DNA of 64,000 nt from Liquorilactobacillus aquaticus DSM 21051 (GCF_001436755.1 NZ_AYZD01000023.1:1-64000); one strand, 5' to 3'; positions 1 to 9,143 are shown, counted from the first letter of the stretch. A program made the numbers and translations. The notes: generated from the sequence alone by a model not told the origin.

Positions 1-56
1 TAGGAGACCCTACACATTTGATTCGTCGAAACTTTGTTCAGTTTTCAAAGATCTAC
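1..56 (-). other. rRNA operon leader (BoxA-like region)
   Basis: Read on the minus strand, this stretch contains GATCTTTGAAAACTGAAC, which resembles the BoxA antitermination element found in pre-16S leaders of Bacillales and Lactobacillales. It lies directly downstream of two minus-strand promoters and no reading frame occupies it. I infer that a 16S rRNA gene follows just beyond the left edge; the gene itself is not visible. Confidence 0.5.
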
Positions 57-77
57 TTAATTTAACACAACTTCTAA

Positions 78-106
78 ATGATACCTTAATATTTATGAGA
101 TGTCAA
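78..106 (-). promoter_or_regulatory. Promoter P2 of the presumed rRNA operon
   Basis: Minus strand: perfect -35 TTGACA (101-106), 17-nt spacer, -10 TATCAT (78-83). It points left into the BoxA-like leader, as the proximal promoter of an rrn operon does. Confidence 0.6.
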
Positions 107-227
107 CAATTTCTTTCATGTATAAAATTAATGACCATCAATAAAAATATAATTGTGTAATTAGTTGACTACTAAACCGCATAAAACTAACAAAAATTCT
201 GTCGCGCCGTTCGTACCAACAAGAAAT

Positions 228-256
228 ATATTACCAACATATTCATTAATGGTCAA
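228..256 (-). promoter_or_regulatory. Promoter P1 of the presumed rRNA operon
   Basis: Minus strand: -35 TTGACC (251-256), 17-nt spacer, -10 TAATAT (228-233). It lies 150 bp upstream of the second promoter in the same orientation, the usual tandem arrangement of rRNA promoters. It starts only 14 bp after the cvfD stop. Confidence 0.5.
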
Positions 257-269
257 GCTTTTTTTTATT

Positions 270-659
270 CTATTTGTCTATATCTGATAATGTTTCCGCA
301 ATCCATGCATCTAACCGCTCTTCAATAGGTGTAAAACCAGTATCGACATGCCTACTAGTCCAATAATGCTTATGCTCACACCTAACCTTTATTCCAACCT
401 TGCTTAAGTTATTATCGAGGGATCTCTCCAAACATCGCAATGATAAACTTATTTTTTGAGTATACTCATCAATATCAATGATTCTAACTTTAACCTTTTG
501 ATTAACCTTAAGATATTTATGAATGTCCTCCACAAAACCATGTCTGCATTCAGAAATATGAATCAAGCCTTGCGTATTATCTTTCAAAGTAACAAAAGCA
601 CCATACGGCTGAATACCCGTGACTCTGCCTTCAACGACCATTCCTATTCTGTATTCCAT
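270..659 (-). CDS. cvfD: S1-domain RNA-binding regulator CvfD (GSP13 family)
   Basis: 129 aa. The N-terminal half is one S1 RNA-binding domain: the opening GMVVEGRVTGIQPYGAFV, then GLIHISE and VKVRIIDID are the usual beta-strand landmarks (about residues 5-75). The C-terminal half carries the His/Trp-containing segment HKHYWTSRH and an amphipathic end typical of the GSP13/YugI/CvfD family rather than ribosomal S1. These proteins bind RNA and affect stress and virulence gene expression post-transcriptionally in firmicutes. GGAG precedes the ATG. ppiB lies 28 bp upstream on the same strand, so the two are probably co-transcribed. No terminator hairpin is obvious after the stop. Confidence 0.85.
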   Translation of the reverse strand: MEYRIGMVVEGRVTGIQPYGAFVTLKDNTQGLIHISECRHGFVEDIHKYLKVNQKVKVRIIDIDEYTQKISLSLRCLERSLDNNLSKVGIKVRCEHKHYWTSRHVDTGFTPIEERLDAWIAETLSDIDK

Positions 660-687
660 TTTTTCTCCTCAAAACATAAAGCTAAAC

Positions 688-1269
688 TTATTCAATCACA
701 ATTTTTTCAACAATAACATCATTGACTGGCTTATCACTTGAATCGGTTTTTACCTCTGCAATCTTGTCAATTGTCACCAAGCCCTTTATTACTTGTCCAA
801 AAACTGTATGGTGATGATCTAACCATGGAGTACCACCTTTTTTATACATTTCAACGACTTCTTCTGGATAACCAGCTTTCCTCATTTGTTCCACCATTTG
901 TGCAGGAAGATTCTTGTTTTGAACAATAAAAAATTGGCTTCCATTTGTATTAGGTCCAGCATTAGCCATTGAAAGGGCTCCTCTAAAATTGAAAAGATCA
1001 TTAGAGAACTCATCCTCAAATGCTTCTCCCCAGATACTTTGTCCACCCATCCCTGTTCCAGTAGGGTCCCCTCCTTGGATCATAAAGTCTGAAATAATTC
1101 GATGAAAGATTCCGGAGTCATAGTATCCTTTTTTTGCCAACGCACAGAAATTTTCAACTGTTTTAGGCGCTTTTTCAGGAAACAACACCACTGTGATGTC
1201 ACCAAGATTTGTTTTAAAAGTTGCCTTTGGGTTGCTTGTATCCTCTAAATTCATTTGTGGAAATGTCAA
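688..1269 (-). CDS. ppiB: Peptidyl-prolyl cis-trans isomerase, cyclophilin type
   Basis: 193 aa cytoplasmic cyclophilin catalysing proline isomerisation during protein folding. Family signatures seen are [15 protein letters not shown] (catalytic Arg in FHR), [19 protein letters not shown] and [10 protein letters not shown]. No signal peptide. The start is TTG at 1269: AGGAGG sits 7 nt upstream, whereas the first internal ATG (Met6) is about 22 nt from it. An insertion around residues 125-145 ([18 protein letters not shown]) is common in lactobacillar versions. Transcribed from a promoter at 1310-1339 and followed closely by cvfD. Confidence 0.92.
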   Translation of the reverse strand: MTFPQMNLEDTSNPKATFKTNLGDITVVLFPEKAPKTVENFCALAKKGYYDSGIFHRIISDFMIQGGDPTGTGMGGQSIWGEAFEDEFSNDLFNFRGALSMANAGPNTNGSQFFIVQNKNLPAQMVEQMRKAGYPEEVVEMYKKGGTPWLDHHHTVFGQVIKGLVTIDKIAEVKTDSSDKPVNDVIVEKIVIE

Positions 1270-1309
1270 ATTAATTCCTCCTATTTTATATTTCTTATAT
1301 TTATTCTTT

Positions 1310-1339
1310 ATTCTATCTAAAAAGTAAATATTTTGCCAA
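1310..1339 (-). promoter_or_regulatory. Promoter of ppiB-cvfD
   Basis: Minus strand -35 TTGGCA (1334-1339), 18-nt spacer, -10 TAGAAT (1310-1315), about 40 nt upstream of the ppiB start in the divergent ppiB/ferredoxin reductase spacer. Confidence 0.45.
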
Positions 1340-1406
1340 TTTAATTTATTTTGTCACTCAATTATGCTAATGTAGCCTAGTGTAAACAATTGAAAGGAGT
1401 ATTTTG

Positions 1407-2405
1407 ATGTCAAGCCAGAACGATTACGATATAACAATCATCGGTGGTGGTCCTGTTGGGCTTTTTACCGCTACATACGCTAGAATGCATAAAGCAAAAG
1501 TCCAAGTTATTGAGAGTCTTGATCAATTGGGAGGGCAAGCCAATGCCCTATTCCCCACCAAAAACATTTATGATATTCCAGGGTTCAGTTCAATAAAAGC
1601 ATCTGCTCTTATTGATAATCTTATTGAGCAAATTAAAGTTTTTTCACCAGACATTTTTCTAAACGAAACAGTGAATTCATTTGAAAAAACAGATACCGGT
1701 TTTTGTATTAAAACTTCTAAGAAAACTACGCATTCACGCTCTATAATAATTACTACTGGTATAGGCTCATTTCAACCCCGCCGCCTTGCAGTTGATGGGG
1801 CCTGCGGCTTTGAAGGAAAACAACTTCGCTATTTTGTACAGGATCCCAATGAGTTTACGGATAAAAATGTTGTCGTTGCGGGCGGGGGAGACTCAGCTAT
1901 CGATTGGGCCTTAGAACTCGAAAAAAAGACTGCTGGACTACATATTGTTCATCGTAGAAATAAATTTCGAGCACTTGAGGCAAATGTTGACAAACTACTG
2001 CAGACAAAAACTATTTTCGACACCCCTTACTTGATTGACGGTATCGAAGAGCGCAAGGATGATAAAATTGCCATCACTCTGAAAAAGGTAAAGAGTGACG
2101 AACGACAGCAAATAATTGCAGACTATTTGCTAGTAAACTATGGTTTTATTTCAGATAATAAAATCCTCCATTCTTGGAATTTGGAAACTGAACACAATCT
2201 AGTGAAGGTTTCACGTGATATGCAAACTTCAATACCAGGGGTCTACGCAGCAGGAGACATTATAACTTATCCCGGACGCGCAAATTTAATTGCAACAGGT
2301 TTTGGTGAAGCTCCTGTCGCCGTTAACAGTGCTATGCAATATATTTACCCAAATATGCGACAAGCAGTGCATAGCACTCAGCTAATGAAACACTTTCTTA
2401 AGTAA
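1407..2405 (+). CDS. Ferredoxin--NADP reductase, thioredoxin-reductase-like
   Basis: 332 aa two-dinucleotide-binding flavoprotein of the type 2 ferredoxin(flavodoxin)-NADP+ reductase family (YumC/TrxB-like). FAD site IIGGGPVGLFTATYA near the N-terminus, NADPH site VVAGGGDSAIDWALEL around residue 150, and the C-terminal FAD motif GVYAAGDI. The redox-active CxxC of true thioredoxin reductase is absent between the two domains, which separates it from TrxB. Start taken at ATG 1407 with AGGAG 7 nt upstream; the preceding TTG at 1404 is too close. Monocistronic or followed by dedA after a 62-nt gap. Confidence 0.88.
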   Translation: MSSQNDYDITIIGGGPVGLFTATYARMHKAKVQVIESLDQLGGQANALFPTKNIYDIPGFSSIKASALIDNLIEQIKVFSPDIFLNETVNSFEKTDTGFCIKTSKKTTHSRSIIITTGIGSFQPRRLAVDGACGFEGKQLRYFVQDPNEFTDKNVVVAGGGDSAIDWALELEKKTAGLHIVHRRNKFRALEANVDKLLQTKTIFDTPYLIDGIEERKDDKIAITLKKVKSDERQQIIADYLLVNYGFISDNKILHSWNLETEHNLVKVSRDMQTSIPGVYAAGDIITYPGRANLIATGFGEAPVAVNSAMQYIYPNMRQAVHSTQLMKHFLK

Positions 2406-2467
2406 AGAAAAAATAAAAATTGATGCGCATATTGAAAAAAGATGCGTATATTAATAAGGAGTACCCT

Positions 2468-3109
2468 ATGAGTTTTCTAATTGATTTTATTTTGCACATT
2501 GATGCCCATCTGGTTACAATCGTAAACACTTTTGGAAACTGGACCTACCTGATCTTGTTTCTTATTATCTTTATCGAGACTGGTGCTGTTATTCTACCGT
2601 TTCTACCAGGTGATTCATTACTTTTTGCAGCATGCGCCCTTGCAGCGAATCCCGAATATCATTTGAACATCTGGATTTTTGTAATCTTGTTCTGGGCAGC
2701 TCCACTTCTAGGTGATTCCTTGAATTTTTTCATCGGCCAAAAAATAGGTTCAACGATTAATGACCAATCCTTTCTAGGTCGTTTCATCAAAAAAGAAGAT
2801 TTAAACAAAACAGAAGCTTTCTTCGAAAAACATGGTGGAATGGCAATTTCATTAGCTCGTTTTATGCCTATAATTCGAACCATGTCACCTTTTGTTGCAG
2901 GTGGAAGCGGTATACAGTACCGCAAGTTCATTCGCTACAGTTTCATAGGAGCAACATCATGGATGATTCTTTGTTGTAGTGCAGGCTATTATTTTGGTAA
3001 TTTCCCAATTGTCAAAAAACACTTTTCCTTGATAATCATTGGTATTATTATCGTTTCATTGATACCTGCTATTGTCGCTGGTTTAAAGAAACACTTTGCC
3101 AAAAAGTAA
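2468..3109 (+). CDS. DedA family membrane protein
   Basis: 213 aa polytopic membrane protein of the DedA/SNARE-associated family, proposed lipid flippases or proton-dependent transporters affecting envelope homeostasis. Family features: FIETGAVILPFLPGDSLLF, the G-D-S-L-N-F-F-I-G segment, and RFMPIIRTMSPFVAGGSG with the conserved arginines. About five hydrophobic segments. Start chosen at ATG 2468, preceded by AAGGAG (2456-2461); a longer frame from 2420 has no ribosome site. Upstream lies a short direct repeat, GATGCGCATATT then GATGCGTATATT. Confidence 0.88.
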   Translation: MSFLIDFILHIDAHLVTIVNTFGNWTYLILFLIIFIETGAVILPFLPGDSLLFAACALAANPEYHLNIWIFVILFWAAPLLGDSLNFFIGQKIGSTINDQSFLGRFIKKEDLNKTEAFFEKHGGMAISLARFMPIIRTMSPFVAGGSGIQYRKFIRYSFIGATSWMILCCSAGYYFGNFPIVKKHFSLIIIGIIIVSLIPAIVAGLKKHFAKK

Positions 3110-3184
3110 ATTACTGATTAATAAATGTCCTTATTGATATTTTGGTCTTAAATAAATTATGTTTTTGACTCCACTTAATATAAC

Positions 3185-3234
3185 AAAAAGATTCAGGTAC
3201 GTTGAGTTTGTTCACTCACTGCCTGAATCTTTTT
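3185..3234. terminator. Bidirectional terminator
   Basis: Inverted repeat with arms AAAAAGATTCAGG and CCTGAATCTTTTT between the convergent dedA and TIGR01906 genes. The A and T runs at the ends of the arms let it work on both strands. Confidence 0.8.
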
Positions 3235-3256
3235 ATCTGAAAATGTTTTAACCACA

Positions 3257-3880
3257 TTATAGATCTTTACGACCACAGATGATCCCGATTCCCATAAGGA
3301 TTTCCAATAATAAAAAGAACACACCAAAGCAAGCCATAAAAAAAGTATCTGGTAATGCGTTGATAATTGGATCTAAATTAGGGTCAAAAAGCCAGTCATT
3401 ATTTCTGAATAAAATCCGATGAAAGTCCACAAAAAACGTATTAAACTGTAATACCATCATAAGTGCCACGACAGCAAAGAGAGACATTCCCATCTTGAAG
3501 GGAAAAATCAGACGCCATAGCTGCTTTACGTTCTTCATTCTTACCAAAAATAAAATACTTATTGGCAAAGTACCAAAAAATACGAGATGATTGACCAGAA
3601 AAAGCCTTTTTACGTCCCAAAAATGATGCAGTCCATTATATGACATATCCAATGAGAGATTAAGCCTATTAACCCACGGAAAATTCAGAAACGCCAACAA
3701 ACGATAATACTCCCTCATTAACTGGTTATTAGTTAATCCGACATTTCTAGCTAAATCATCATGTATAACAAAGAATTGGTACAAGGGAGTAAAGCTAATT
3801 GTCAAAACTATGCTCAATGAAATTAAACACAAGAAAAGACACATCCATTCAAACGTTGATAAAAAACGATTCTTAATCAT
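3257..3880 (-). CDS. TIGR01906 family membrane protein
   Basis: 207 aa integral membrane protein with about four hydrophobic segments (residues about 12-36, 95-112, 130-150 and 180-202) and a loop containing the family pattern NNQLMREYYRLLAFLNFPW. This TIGR01906-type protein recurs in lactobacilli next to the HAD phosphatase and YutD, as here; its function is unknown. The start overlaps the 3' end of the HAD gene by 8 bp, implying translational coupling. Confidence 0.8.
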   Translation of the reverse strand: MIKNRFLSTFEWMCLFLCLISLSIVLTISFTPLYQFFVIHDDLARNVGLTNNQLMREYYRLLAFLNFPWVNRLNLSLDMSYNGLHHFWDVKRLFLVNHLVFFGTLPISILFLVRMKNVKQLWRLIFPFKMGMSLFAVVALMMVLQFNTFFVDFHRILFRNNDWLFDPNLDPIINALPDTFFMACFGVFFLLLEILMGIGIICGRKDL

Positions 3881-4652
3881 TTCCTAGCGTCCACTCATCC
3901 AAAGAGTCAACTACATGAGTCGGCTTAGTCTCTTTTTCTTTAACCTGTTCAGGCGTTGAAACACCAGTATAGACCAACAACGTATCAATTCCGAAATTGA
4001 TTCCAGCTGCAATGTCAGTCATATAGTTATCACCAACCATAATTACATCGCCTTTTTCTAATCCTAATTTATTTAGGGCCTTTTTCATAATAATAGATTC
4101 GGGTTTTCCAATATAAGTCGCCTTTTGCTGTGTTGCACATTCTACTAAGGCAATTATTGAACCAGCTCCTGGAACTAAGCCCCTTTCATTAGGCAAATTA
4201 GTATCCGCATTTGTTCCGATAAACTTGGCCCCCTCTTTGATTGCTAGGGTTGCAAGCTCAAATTTATGATATGTTACATCATAATCTAGACCAACGACAA
4301 CATAGTCTGGTTTTTTTTCTGCAAAGTAAAAGCCATTATCAAACAATGCTTTCTTCAAACCAAATTCACCTATTGCATAGACGGAGCGTTTAGTTTTATC
4401 TAAACTTGCCAAGTAATCGGCGGTTGCAAGAGCCGTTGTATAGACATTATCCGTTGTGACATGAATATCAAAGTTATGCGCTAAATTATTGACCACAGCC
4501 TGTGGTTCTTGTGTACTATTGTTAGTCACAAACAAGAATGGAATGTTTTTTTCTTGTAGTCTTTCAATAAAGCGCTTAGCTGCAGGGATTTTTTCCTTTC
4601 CCCTATACATCGTACCATCCAAATCAATTAAATATCCCTTATAACTTTTCAT
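3873..4652 (-). CDS. HAD-superfamily phosphatase, NagD/AraL type (TIGR01457)
   Basis: 259 aa HAD hydrolase of class IIA. Motif I DLDGTMYRGKE (nucleophile Asp and acid/base Asp), motif II FVTNNST, motif III lysine in YIGKPES and motif IV VGDNYMTDI are all intact. Such enzymes dephosphorylate small sugar or aryl phosphates in the cytoplasm; the physiological substrate is not predictable. GAGGG precedes the ATG. It lies between yutD (13 bp upstream) and the TIGR01906 gene (8-bp overlap) in an apparent four-gene operon that begins with the YunD-like gene. Confidence 0.88.
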   Translation of the reverse strand: MKSYKGYLIDLDGTMYRGKEKIPAAKRFIERLQEKNIPFLFVTNNSTQEPQAVVNNLAHNFDIHVTTDNVYTTALATADYLASLDKTKRSVYAIGEFGLKKALFDNGFYFAEKKPDYVVVGLDYDVTYHKFELATLAIKEGAKFIGTNADTNLPNERGLVPGAGSIIALVECATQQKATYIGKPESIIMKKALNKLGLEKGDVIMVGDNYMTDIAAGINFGIDTLLVYTGVSTPEQVKEKETKPTHVVDSLDEWTLGND

Positions 4653-4665
4653 TATTTTCCCTCAT

Positions 4666-5295
4666 CTATTCATTTTTACTTTTTTGTCTGATCGTAAAGT
4701 GCCTTTTTTTTAAACTTTTAGCATATACTGGTTTGCTTTTCAGATCCTGTTTTTTTTCTTTCTTTTTATGAATTTCAAATCTTTTTTCTTCTGTAAATGC
4801 ATGTCTTTTCTTAATAGCCTTTTTGAAATTTTTCTTAGTGGGGTTTTTACTATTTTCATTACGTTTTGCTGAGCTCCGTCTGCGGCTACGTTTCTTATTA
4901 TTTCCAGAGACCTTCACCTTCTGAACATCCAAATTATGCAATATAAAATATGCACAACCAAAATTGCAATATTCGTACAGATAATCATCCAAATGTGCAA
5001 TATTTTGTGACGGAAATCCCTTGTCACTATCGTCCGCGTAAAAGCCATGCAATCTAAGCTGATCATATCCCCAATCTCCAACAATATAATCGTACTTAGT
5101 CAGGATTTGACTAAAACGTTCCTTTAACTTTTCTACTTGAAAACCCTCGCGGACGTTTTTTACAAGTAAATACGGATGTCCATCAATAGTTAGCTCCGTT
5201 GAATTTTTCATCTGAATATCACTCGCATAAGCTTTTAACGTTTCAGCTTTTTTCGCGAGCTGGGCCTCTCGGCGTTCTTTTTTTTCACTATTCAT
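4666..5295 (-). CDS. yutD: YutD family protein with long basic tail
   Basis: 209 aa. The first about 125 residues are the YutD/DUF1027 domain (for example DYIVGDWGYDQLRLHGFYAD and EYCNFGCAYFILHN). After it comes an about 75-residue tail extremely rich in Lys and Arg (KKRSRRRSSAKR and similar). Bacillus YutD is only about 100 aa, so the tail is an extension; its charge suggests contact with nucleic acid or ribosomes, which is inference. GGAG precedes the ATG. Function of the family is unknown; position next to the HAD phosphatase and YunD genes is conserved. Confidence 0.8.
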   Translation of the reverse strand: MNSEKKERREAQLAKKAETLKAYASDIQMKNSTELTIDGHPYLLVKNVREGFQVEKLKERFSQILTKYDYIVGDWGYDQLRLHGFYADDSDKGFPSQNIAHLDDYLYEYCNFGCAYFILHNLDVQKVKVSGNNKKRSRRRSSAKRNENSKNPTKKNFKKAIKKRHAFTEEKRFEIHKKKEKKQDLKSKPVYAKSLKKRHFTIRQKSKNE

Positions 5296-5328
5296 GGATA
5301 CTCTCCTTCAAAAAATGTTGATACCTAA

Positions 5329-6708
5329 TTATACAGGATATTTAGCACCAAAGTAATCCCCAACGACATCCCTTAAAAAACGATCGCCTATATACTTAGG
5401 ATGCCCTACAATTTCCAATGTCGGAAAAAATGGACAATAAATGAAGTTATCAACAGTTGCAATTTCATAATCTGCACCAGGATCCAATACTTGTCCATGC
5501 CAACTAACACTTTTACTTAGTGGATCAAATTCTATACCATCATACACAAGTTCCCCAAATACCTTACCGCGAAAGCCATTTCCCTTGACAACTGAATTAC
5601 GTAGGTGATTACGATTTTTTTCCATTTCTCTAATCAAACGCCACAAATTATAACCATTCAACCTTACTTTGACTATTCGCATAGGGTGTGGAAGAATATG
5701 GTGCAAGTCGTAACGTGTTAAGACTCCTTGATGCAGATCATCCAAAAACAAACCGCCATTTAGAATCGAGGCCTCTGTTTGAGTAACAAATTGAATTGCT
5801 TTTAGGCTAACATTCATTAAGGGAGATCTTTTTACCCAAGAACCTGGATAGTCCTTTGGTAAAACCGCAACTTTCTTTTTTCTCAATAATGCCTCACCTT
5901 TTTTTTGATATTGCTCTATTTCGATGGCATCACCTGAGCTTTCAGGCAATAAAGCCGTTTCTACAACCTCCGCTTTTTTTTCAAGCAATTTATGGTTAGC
6001 TACATTTAAGGTTACTTGTCCGATATACCTCCCCCATTTACCCGCTGCGCAAAGAAGTGTCTGATCAACTTCTTCGCCGTGTTCTAATAAATGGTGTGTG
6101 TGACTTCCCAAAATAACGTCAAATTCAGGATATTTTCTCGCAATCGCGCGATCTACATCTATTCCTAAATGGGACATCAATACTAGCACATCAACTTGTG
6201 GGCGTACTTTCTTTAGTAAACTCGGTAATACTTCATCAACTTCCATAGGGGCCCAATCATTCATCCGATAAGTTGCACTAAAAGGCGCCGTACAAGCTAG
6301 AAGTCCAATTTTAGTCCCTTTATCTGTCGTAATAACTCTGCTCAGATGTGCCCATCGTGGTGGCCTTCGCGTACGTCCATTAACAAGGTTATCTAAAATA
6401 ATAGGAAAATCAGCTCGTTCATACATTGCATTTAATTGCTCATGTGAATTACCAATTCCTTCATTATTTCCAACTGTGGCTGCGTCATATCCAACAGTAT
6501 TCATAAGTTCGATATTTATTTTACCGTTAGTTGCCTCACTCAATGGATGAACTCTGTCCATAGCATCACCTAGATCAACTGTTATAACCGCTTCACCTTT
6601 TTTGATCAACCGTTTACGTGTTCCGATAAGATACCGTCTTATTTTCGGCCAATTTTCAAAATGTGAATGTATATCATTAGTATGCAGAATTGTAATTCTT
6701 TCACTCAT
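5329..6708 (-). CDS. yunD: Cytoplasmic 5'-nucleotidase-like metallophosphatase (YunD type)
   Basis: 459 aa from the ATG. N-terminal calcineurin-like phosphoesterase domain: LHTNDIHSHFENW, DLGDAMDRVHP, GNNEGIG, MSHLGIDVD and GSHTHHLLEHGE provide the metal ligands. The C-terminal half is a 5'-nucleotidase domain with NGGLFLDDL and a substrate-binding end. No signal peptide, unlike secreted UshA-type enzymes, so it acts in the cytoplasm as in Bacillus YunD. ATG 6708 was chosen because MSERITILHTND matches the usual family N-terminus; a TTG at 6714 is also possible. First gene of the yunD-yutD-HAD-TIGR01906 cluster. Confidence 0.85.
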   Translation of the reverse strand: MSERITILHTNDIHSHFENWPKIRRYLIGTRKRLIKKGEAVITVDLGDAMDRVHPLSEATNGKINIELMNTVGYDAATVGNNEGIGNSHEQLNAMYERADFPIILDNLVNGRTRRPPRWAHLSRVITTDKGTKIGLLACTAPFSATYRMNDWAPMEVDEVLPSLLKKVRPQVDVLVLMSHLGIDVDRAIARKYPEFDVILGSHTHHLLEHGEEVDQTLLCAAGKWGRYIGQVTLNVANHKLLEKKAEVVETALLPESSGDAIEIEQYQKKGEALLRKKKVAVLPKDYPGSWVKRSPLMNVSLKAIQFVTQTEASILNGGLFLDDLHQGVLTRYDLHHILPHPMRIVKVRLNGYNLWRLIREMEKNRNHLRNSVVKGNGFRGKVFGELVYDGIEFDPLSKSVSWHGQVLDPGADYEIATVDNFIYCPFFPTLEIVGHPKYIGDRFLRDVVGDYFGAKYPV

Positions 6709-6729
6709 CGTCAAAACTGCCTCTTTCTT

Positions 6730-7332
6730 TTATTTGTTTTCGAAAACACTCTTCTTTTTTTCCACCATTTTAAGAATGTCAACACTGCTAAAGGGCTCAC
6801 CAAAATAAACCTTTCTGTTCAAATACCCGCTTTCTGGTGTGTCAACTCCAACATTGATATTATAAGAACTATTAAGACTATAATGGTGCACATGTCCATG
6901 AAGATTGATGCTATTCTTAGAAATTCCTAGCATTAGCGGATAATGCGTCAAGAAGAATTGATAATGATCGAACTTTATGATACATCCTACGTCATGTAAA
7001 ACAAATTTACTTTTCCCATTGCTAAGTTGGTAGTTATTTTTCTGTAAAAATTTAAAAAAATCTCTTGTATCATGATTTCCCTTAACAATATTTATTTGTC
7101 CATTCAATTCGTTTAGTATGGATGAAAGTTTAATAAAGCCTGCACGATTAGAATCCACCATCCCCACATCCCCTAAAAGATAGACAACATCATTTGAAGA
7201 AACAACATTATTCCAGTGATCAATAATCTCCCGGTTCATCTCTGCTGCGTTCAAAAAGTCTCTCTGTGCAAAATGCATATTATGTGCTAGTTTTTCATCA
7301 AAAAAATGTGTATCCGCTGTAAAAAAAAGCAT
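6730..7332 (-). CDS. Calcineurin-like metallophosphoesterase
   Basis: 200 aa. Metal-binding blocks are FTADTHFFDE at the N-terminus, LLGDVG, VKGNHDT, THYPL and LHGHVHHY at the C-terminus, the complete set for a dinuclear phosphoesterase. Similar small proteins are annotated as predicted phosphohydrolases; the substrate is unknown. Start ATG 7332 has GGAG about 10 nt upstream; the longer frame to 7428 adds a stretch without ribosome site. It ends 21 bp before the YunD-like gene on the same strand. Confidence 0.82.
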   Translation of the reverse strand: MLFFTADTHFFDEKLAHNMHFAQRDFLNAAEMNREIIDHWNNVVSSNDVVYLLGDVGMVDSNRAGFIKLSSILNELNGQINIVKGNHDTRDFFKFLQKNNYQLSNGKSKFVLHDVGCIIKFDHYQFFLTHYPLMLGISKNSINLHGHVHHYSLNSSYNINVGVDTPESGYLNRKVYFGEPFSSVDILKMVEKKKSVFENK

Positions 7333-7449
7333 TTTTAAACATCTCCATTTTTTTATGGAACACAAACTCCAGTTTAATCTTACAACTAAATATTCTACAA
7401 AAAAAGATGCTAAGTTTAAATAAATCAACTCACCATCTGTTTAGAACTA

Positions 7450-8814
7450 CTATATTCGCCGTGCAACAAACTTTATTAAGAACAAAAAACCTAACCATAC
7501 TATTGATGCAATCAATGCTGCTAACGTTGTCTTATCCAAACACATCACACCTGCAACAAAAAATAAAAAGCCCAAGACCAAGTAGTCTCCCCAAGGAAAG
7601 AATGGCATCCTAAACTTACTTTGACGAATCTCATTCTGAATTTTTTGCTGCTGTTTTCTAAACTTTAAATGCGCAATTATAATCATTCCCCAGATAAACA
7701 AAAAGCATGTCGTTGCCACACTGGAGATGAAAGAAAACAATGCTGCATTTGGAATGACAAAATTAGCTAAAACAGCAAGTGTAATTACAATTGCTGAGAA
7801 GATTATCCCATTAGCTGGCACTTGACGCCGGGATAGTTTACTAAGCCACTTAGCAAAATGATTTTTATTCTTGTAATTTAAAGAAAATAGCATTCTACCC
7901 GTGCTAAAAAGAGAACTGTTACATGCAGAAGCCGCCGCCGTCAAGACAACAAAATTAATAATCCCAGCTGCAGCCGTGATCCCAATATTTTCGAAGACCT
8001 GTACAAAAGGGCTTTGTGTCGCAGAGATATTCTTCCAAGGATAAATACTCATTAATGCCAGTAAGGAACCGACATAAAAAATAATGACACGCGTCGGGAT
8101 CTCATTTATTGCTTTCGGAATAACCTTTGTCGGATTTTCCGCTTCAGAAGCCGTCACACCTATCAACTCAATCCCAATAAAACCAAATGTAACCATTTGA
8201 AACGATAACAAGAAACCCTTCAATCCTTTTGGAAAAATTCCTCCGTAATTAAACAGGTTTCCTAAACTTGCTTCGCCTAGTGGTGTTTTAAATCCTATTA
8301 TAACAAGTAAAATCCCAACAAAAATCAATGCTACGATAGCAACAATCTTAATCAGGGCAAACCAGAACTCGGTTTCACCAAATAATCCAACTGTAATCAA
8401 ATTCAATACCAATAAAATGGCCACGACAATCAGACCAGGAAGCCATTGTGGGACATTAGGGAACCAATATCGTACGTACAATCCAGTTGCTGTCACGTCC
8501 GCCATTGCAATGGTGATCCAACAGATCCAGTATGTCCACCCTGTCACAAAGCCTATATTTTCCCCCATATATGTACGAATAAAATCAATAAAAGAATTTT
8601 TCTTAAGATCAGAAAGCAGCAGTTCTCCCATCGCTCGCATCAACAAAAAACAAATAGTTCCTGTAATAAGATATGCTAACACAATTGAGGGCCCCGCTAG
8701 GTGAATAGATTTACCAGCTCCTAGGAAAAGCCCTGTTCCAATAGTCCCACCTAAAGCGATCAATTGAACATGCCGACTTTTTAACTCTCTTGAAAATTCT
8801 TGCTTTGCAGCCAT
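7450..8814 (-). CDS. Amino acid permease (APC superfamily, AAT family)
   Basis: 454 aa with twelve predicted membrane helices. The N-terminus SRELKSRHVQLIALGGTIG followed by GTGLFLGAGKSI is the amino acid transporter signature of the AAT subfamily (relatives of CycA, AroP, ProY). A further block, GFIGIELIGVTASEAENP, is characteristic. Substrate is not determinable from sequence alone; neutral amino acids such as alanine, serine or glycine are plausible. AGGAG precedes the ATG. No T-box or other leader is visible, and no convincing promoter was found. Confidence 0.88.
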   Translation of the reverse strand: MAAKQEFSRELKSRHVQLIALGGTIGTGLFLGAGKSIHLAGPSIVLAYLITGTICFLLMRAMGELLLSDLKKNSFIDFIRTYMGENIGFVTGWTYWICWITIAMADVTATGLYVRYWFPNVPQWLPGLIVVAILLVLNLITVGLFGETEFWFALIKIVAIVALIFVGILLVIIGFKTPLGEASLGNLFNYGGIFPKGLKGFLLSFQMVTFGFIGIELIGVTASEAENPTKVIPKAINEIPTRVIIFYVGSLLALMSIYPWKNISATQSPFVQVFENIGITAAAGIINFVVLTAAASACNSSLFSTGRMLFSLNYKNKNHFAKWLSKLSRRQVPANGIIFSAIVITLAVLANFVIPNAALFSFISSVATTCFLFIWGMIIIAHLKFRKQQQKIQNEIRQSKFRMPFFPWGDYLVLGFLFFVAGVMCLDKTTLAALIASIVWLGFLFLIKFVARRI

Positions 8815-9143
8815 AAAAAAACTCCTAACTAATATCTAATGAATATCTCTAACAATTTGTCCATTAATTTATAAACACAATTAATAGTGTAAACTAATTA
8901 TTAATTGAAGTAAAATTCAACAAGTTCATTGTACAATGATTTATATTCATCTTAATCAAAAAAGCAATTCGGTTTTCTTACTCGCTTTTTCAAAAAAGAC
9001 TCCTATTCCATTTTCTGATCACAACAAAAAAGCCGAGACATTCCTGCCTTCGACTTTCAACGTAATTTCGATAATTCAGCTAGTATTGAACTTTGATTTT
9101 GATGCTAATTCAAATGAAACATTCAATTTTTTCAATGGTATAA
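8815..9143. other. Intergenic region, permease/ackA
   Basis: About 330 bp without a gene. It holds the ackA terminator (9026-9057) and AT-rich sequence upstream of the permease with only a weak promoter candidate (TTTACA, 16 nt, TAAATT on the minus strand). A plus-strand frame here crosses the terminator and has no family features. Confidence 0.6.
9026..9057 (-). terminator. ackA terminator
   Basis: Minus strand: arm AAAGTCGA (9050-9057) pairs with TCGGCTTT (9029-9036, one G-U pair), followed by a T run. Lies 90 bp after the ackA stop. Confidence 0.7.
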
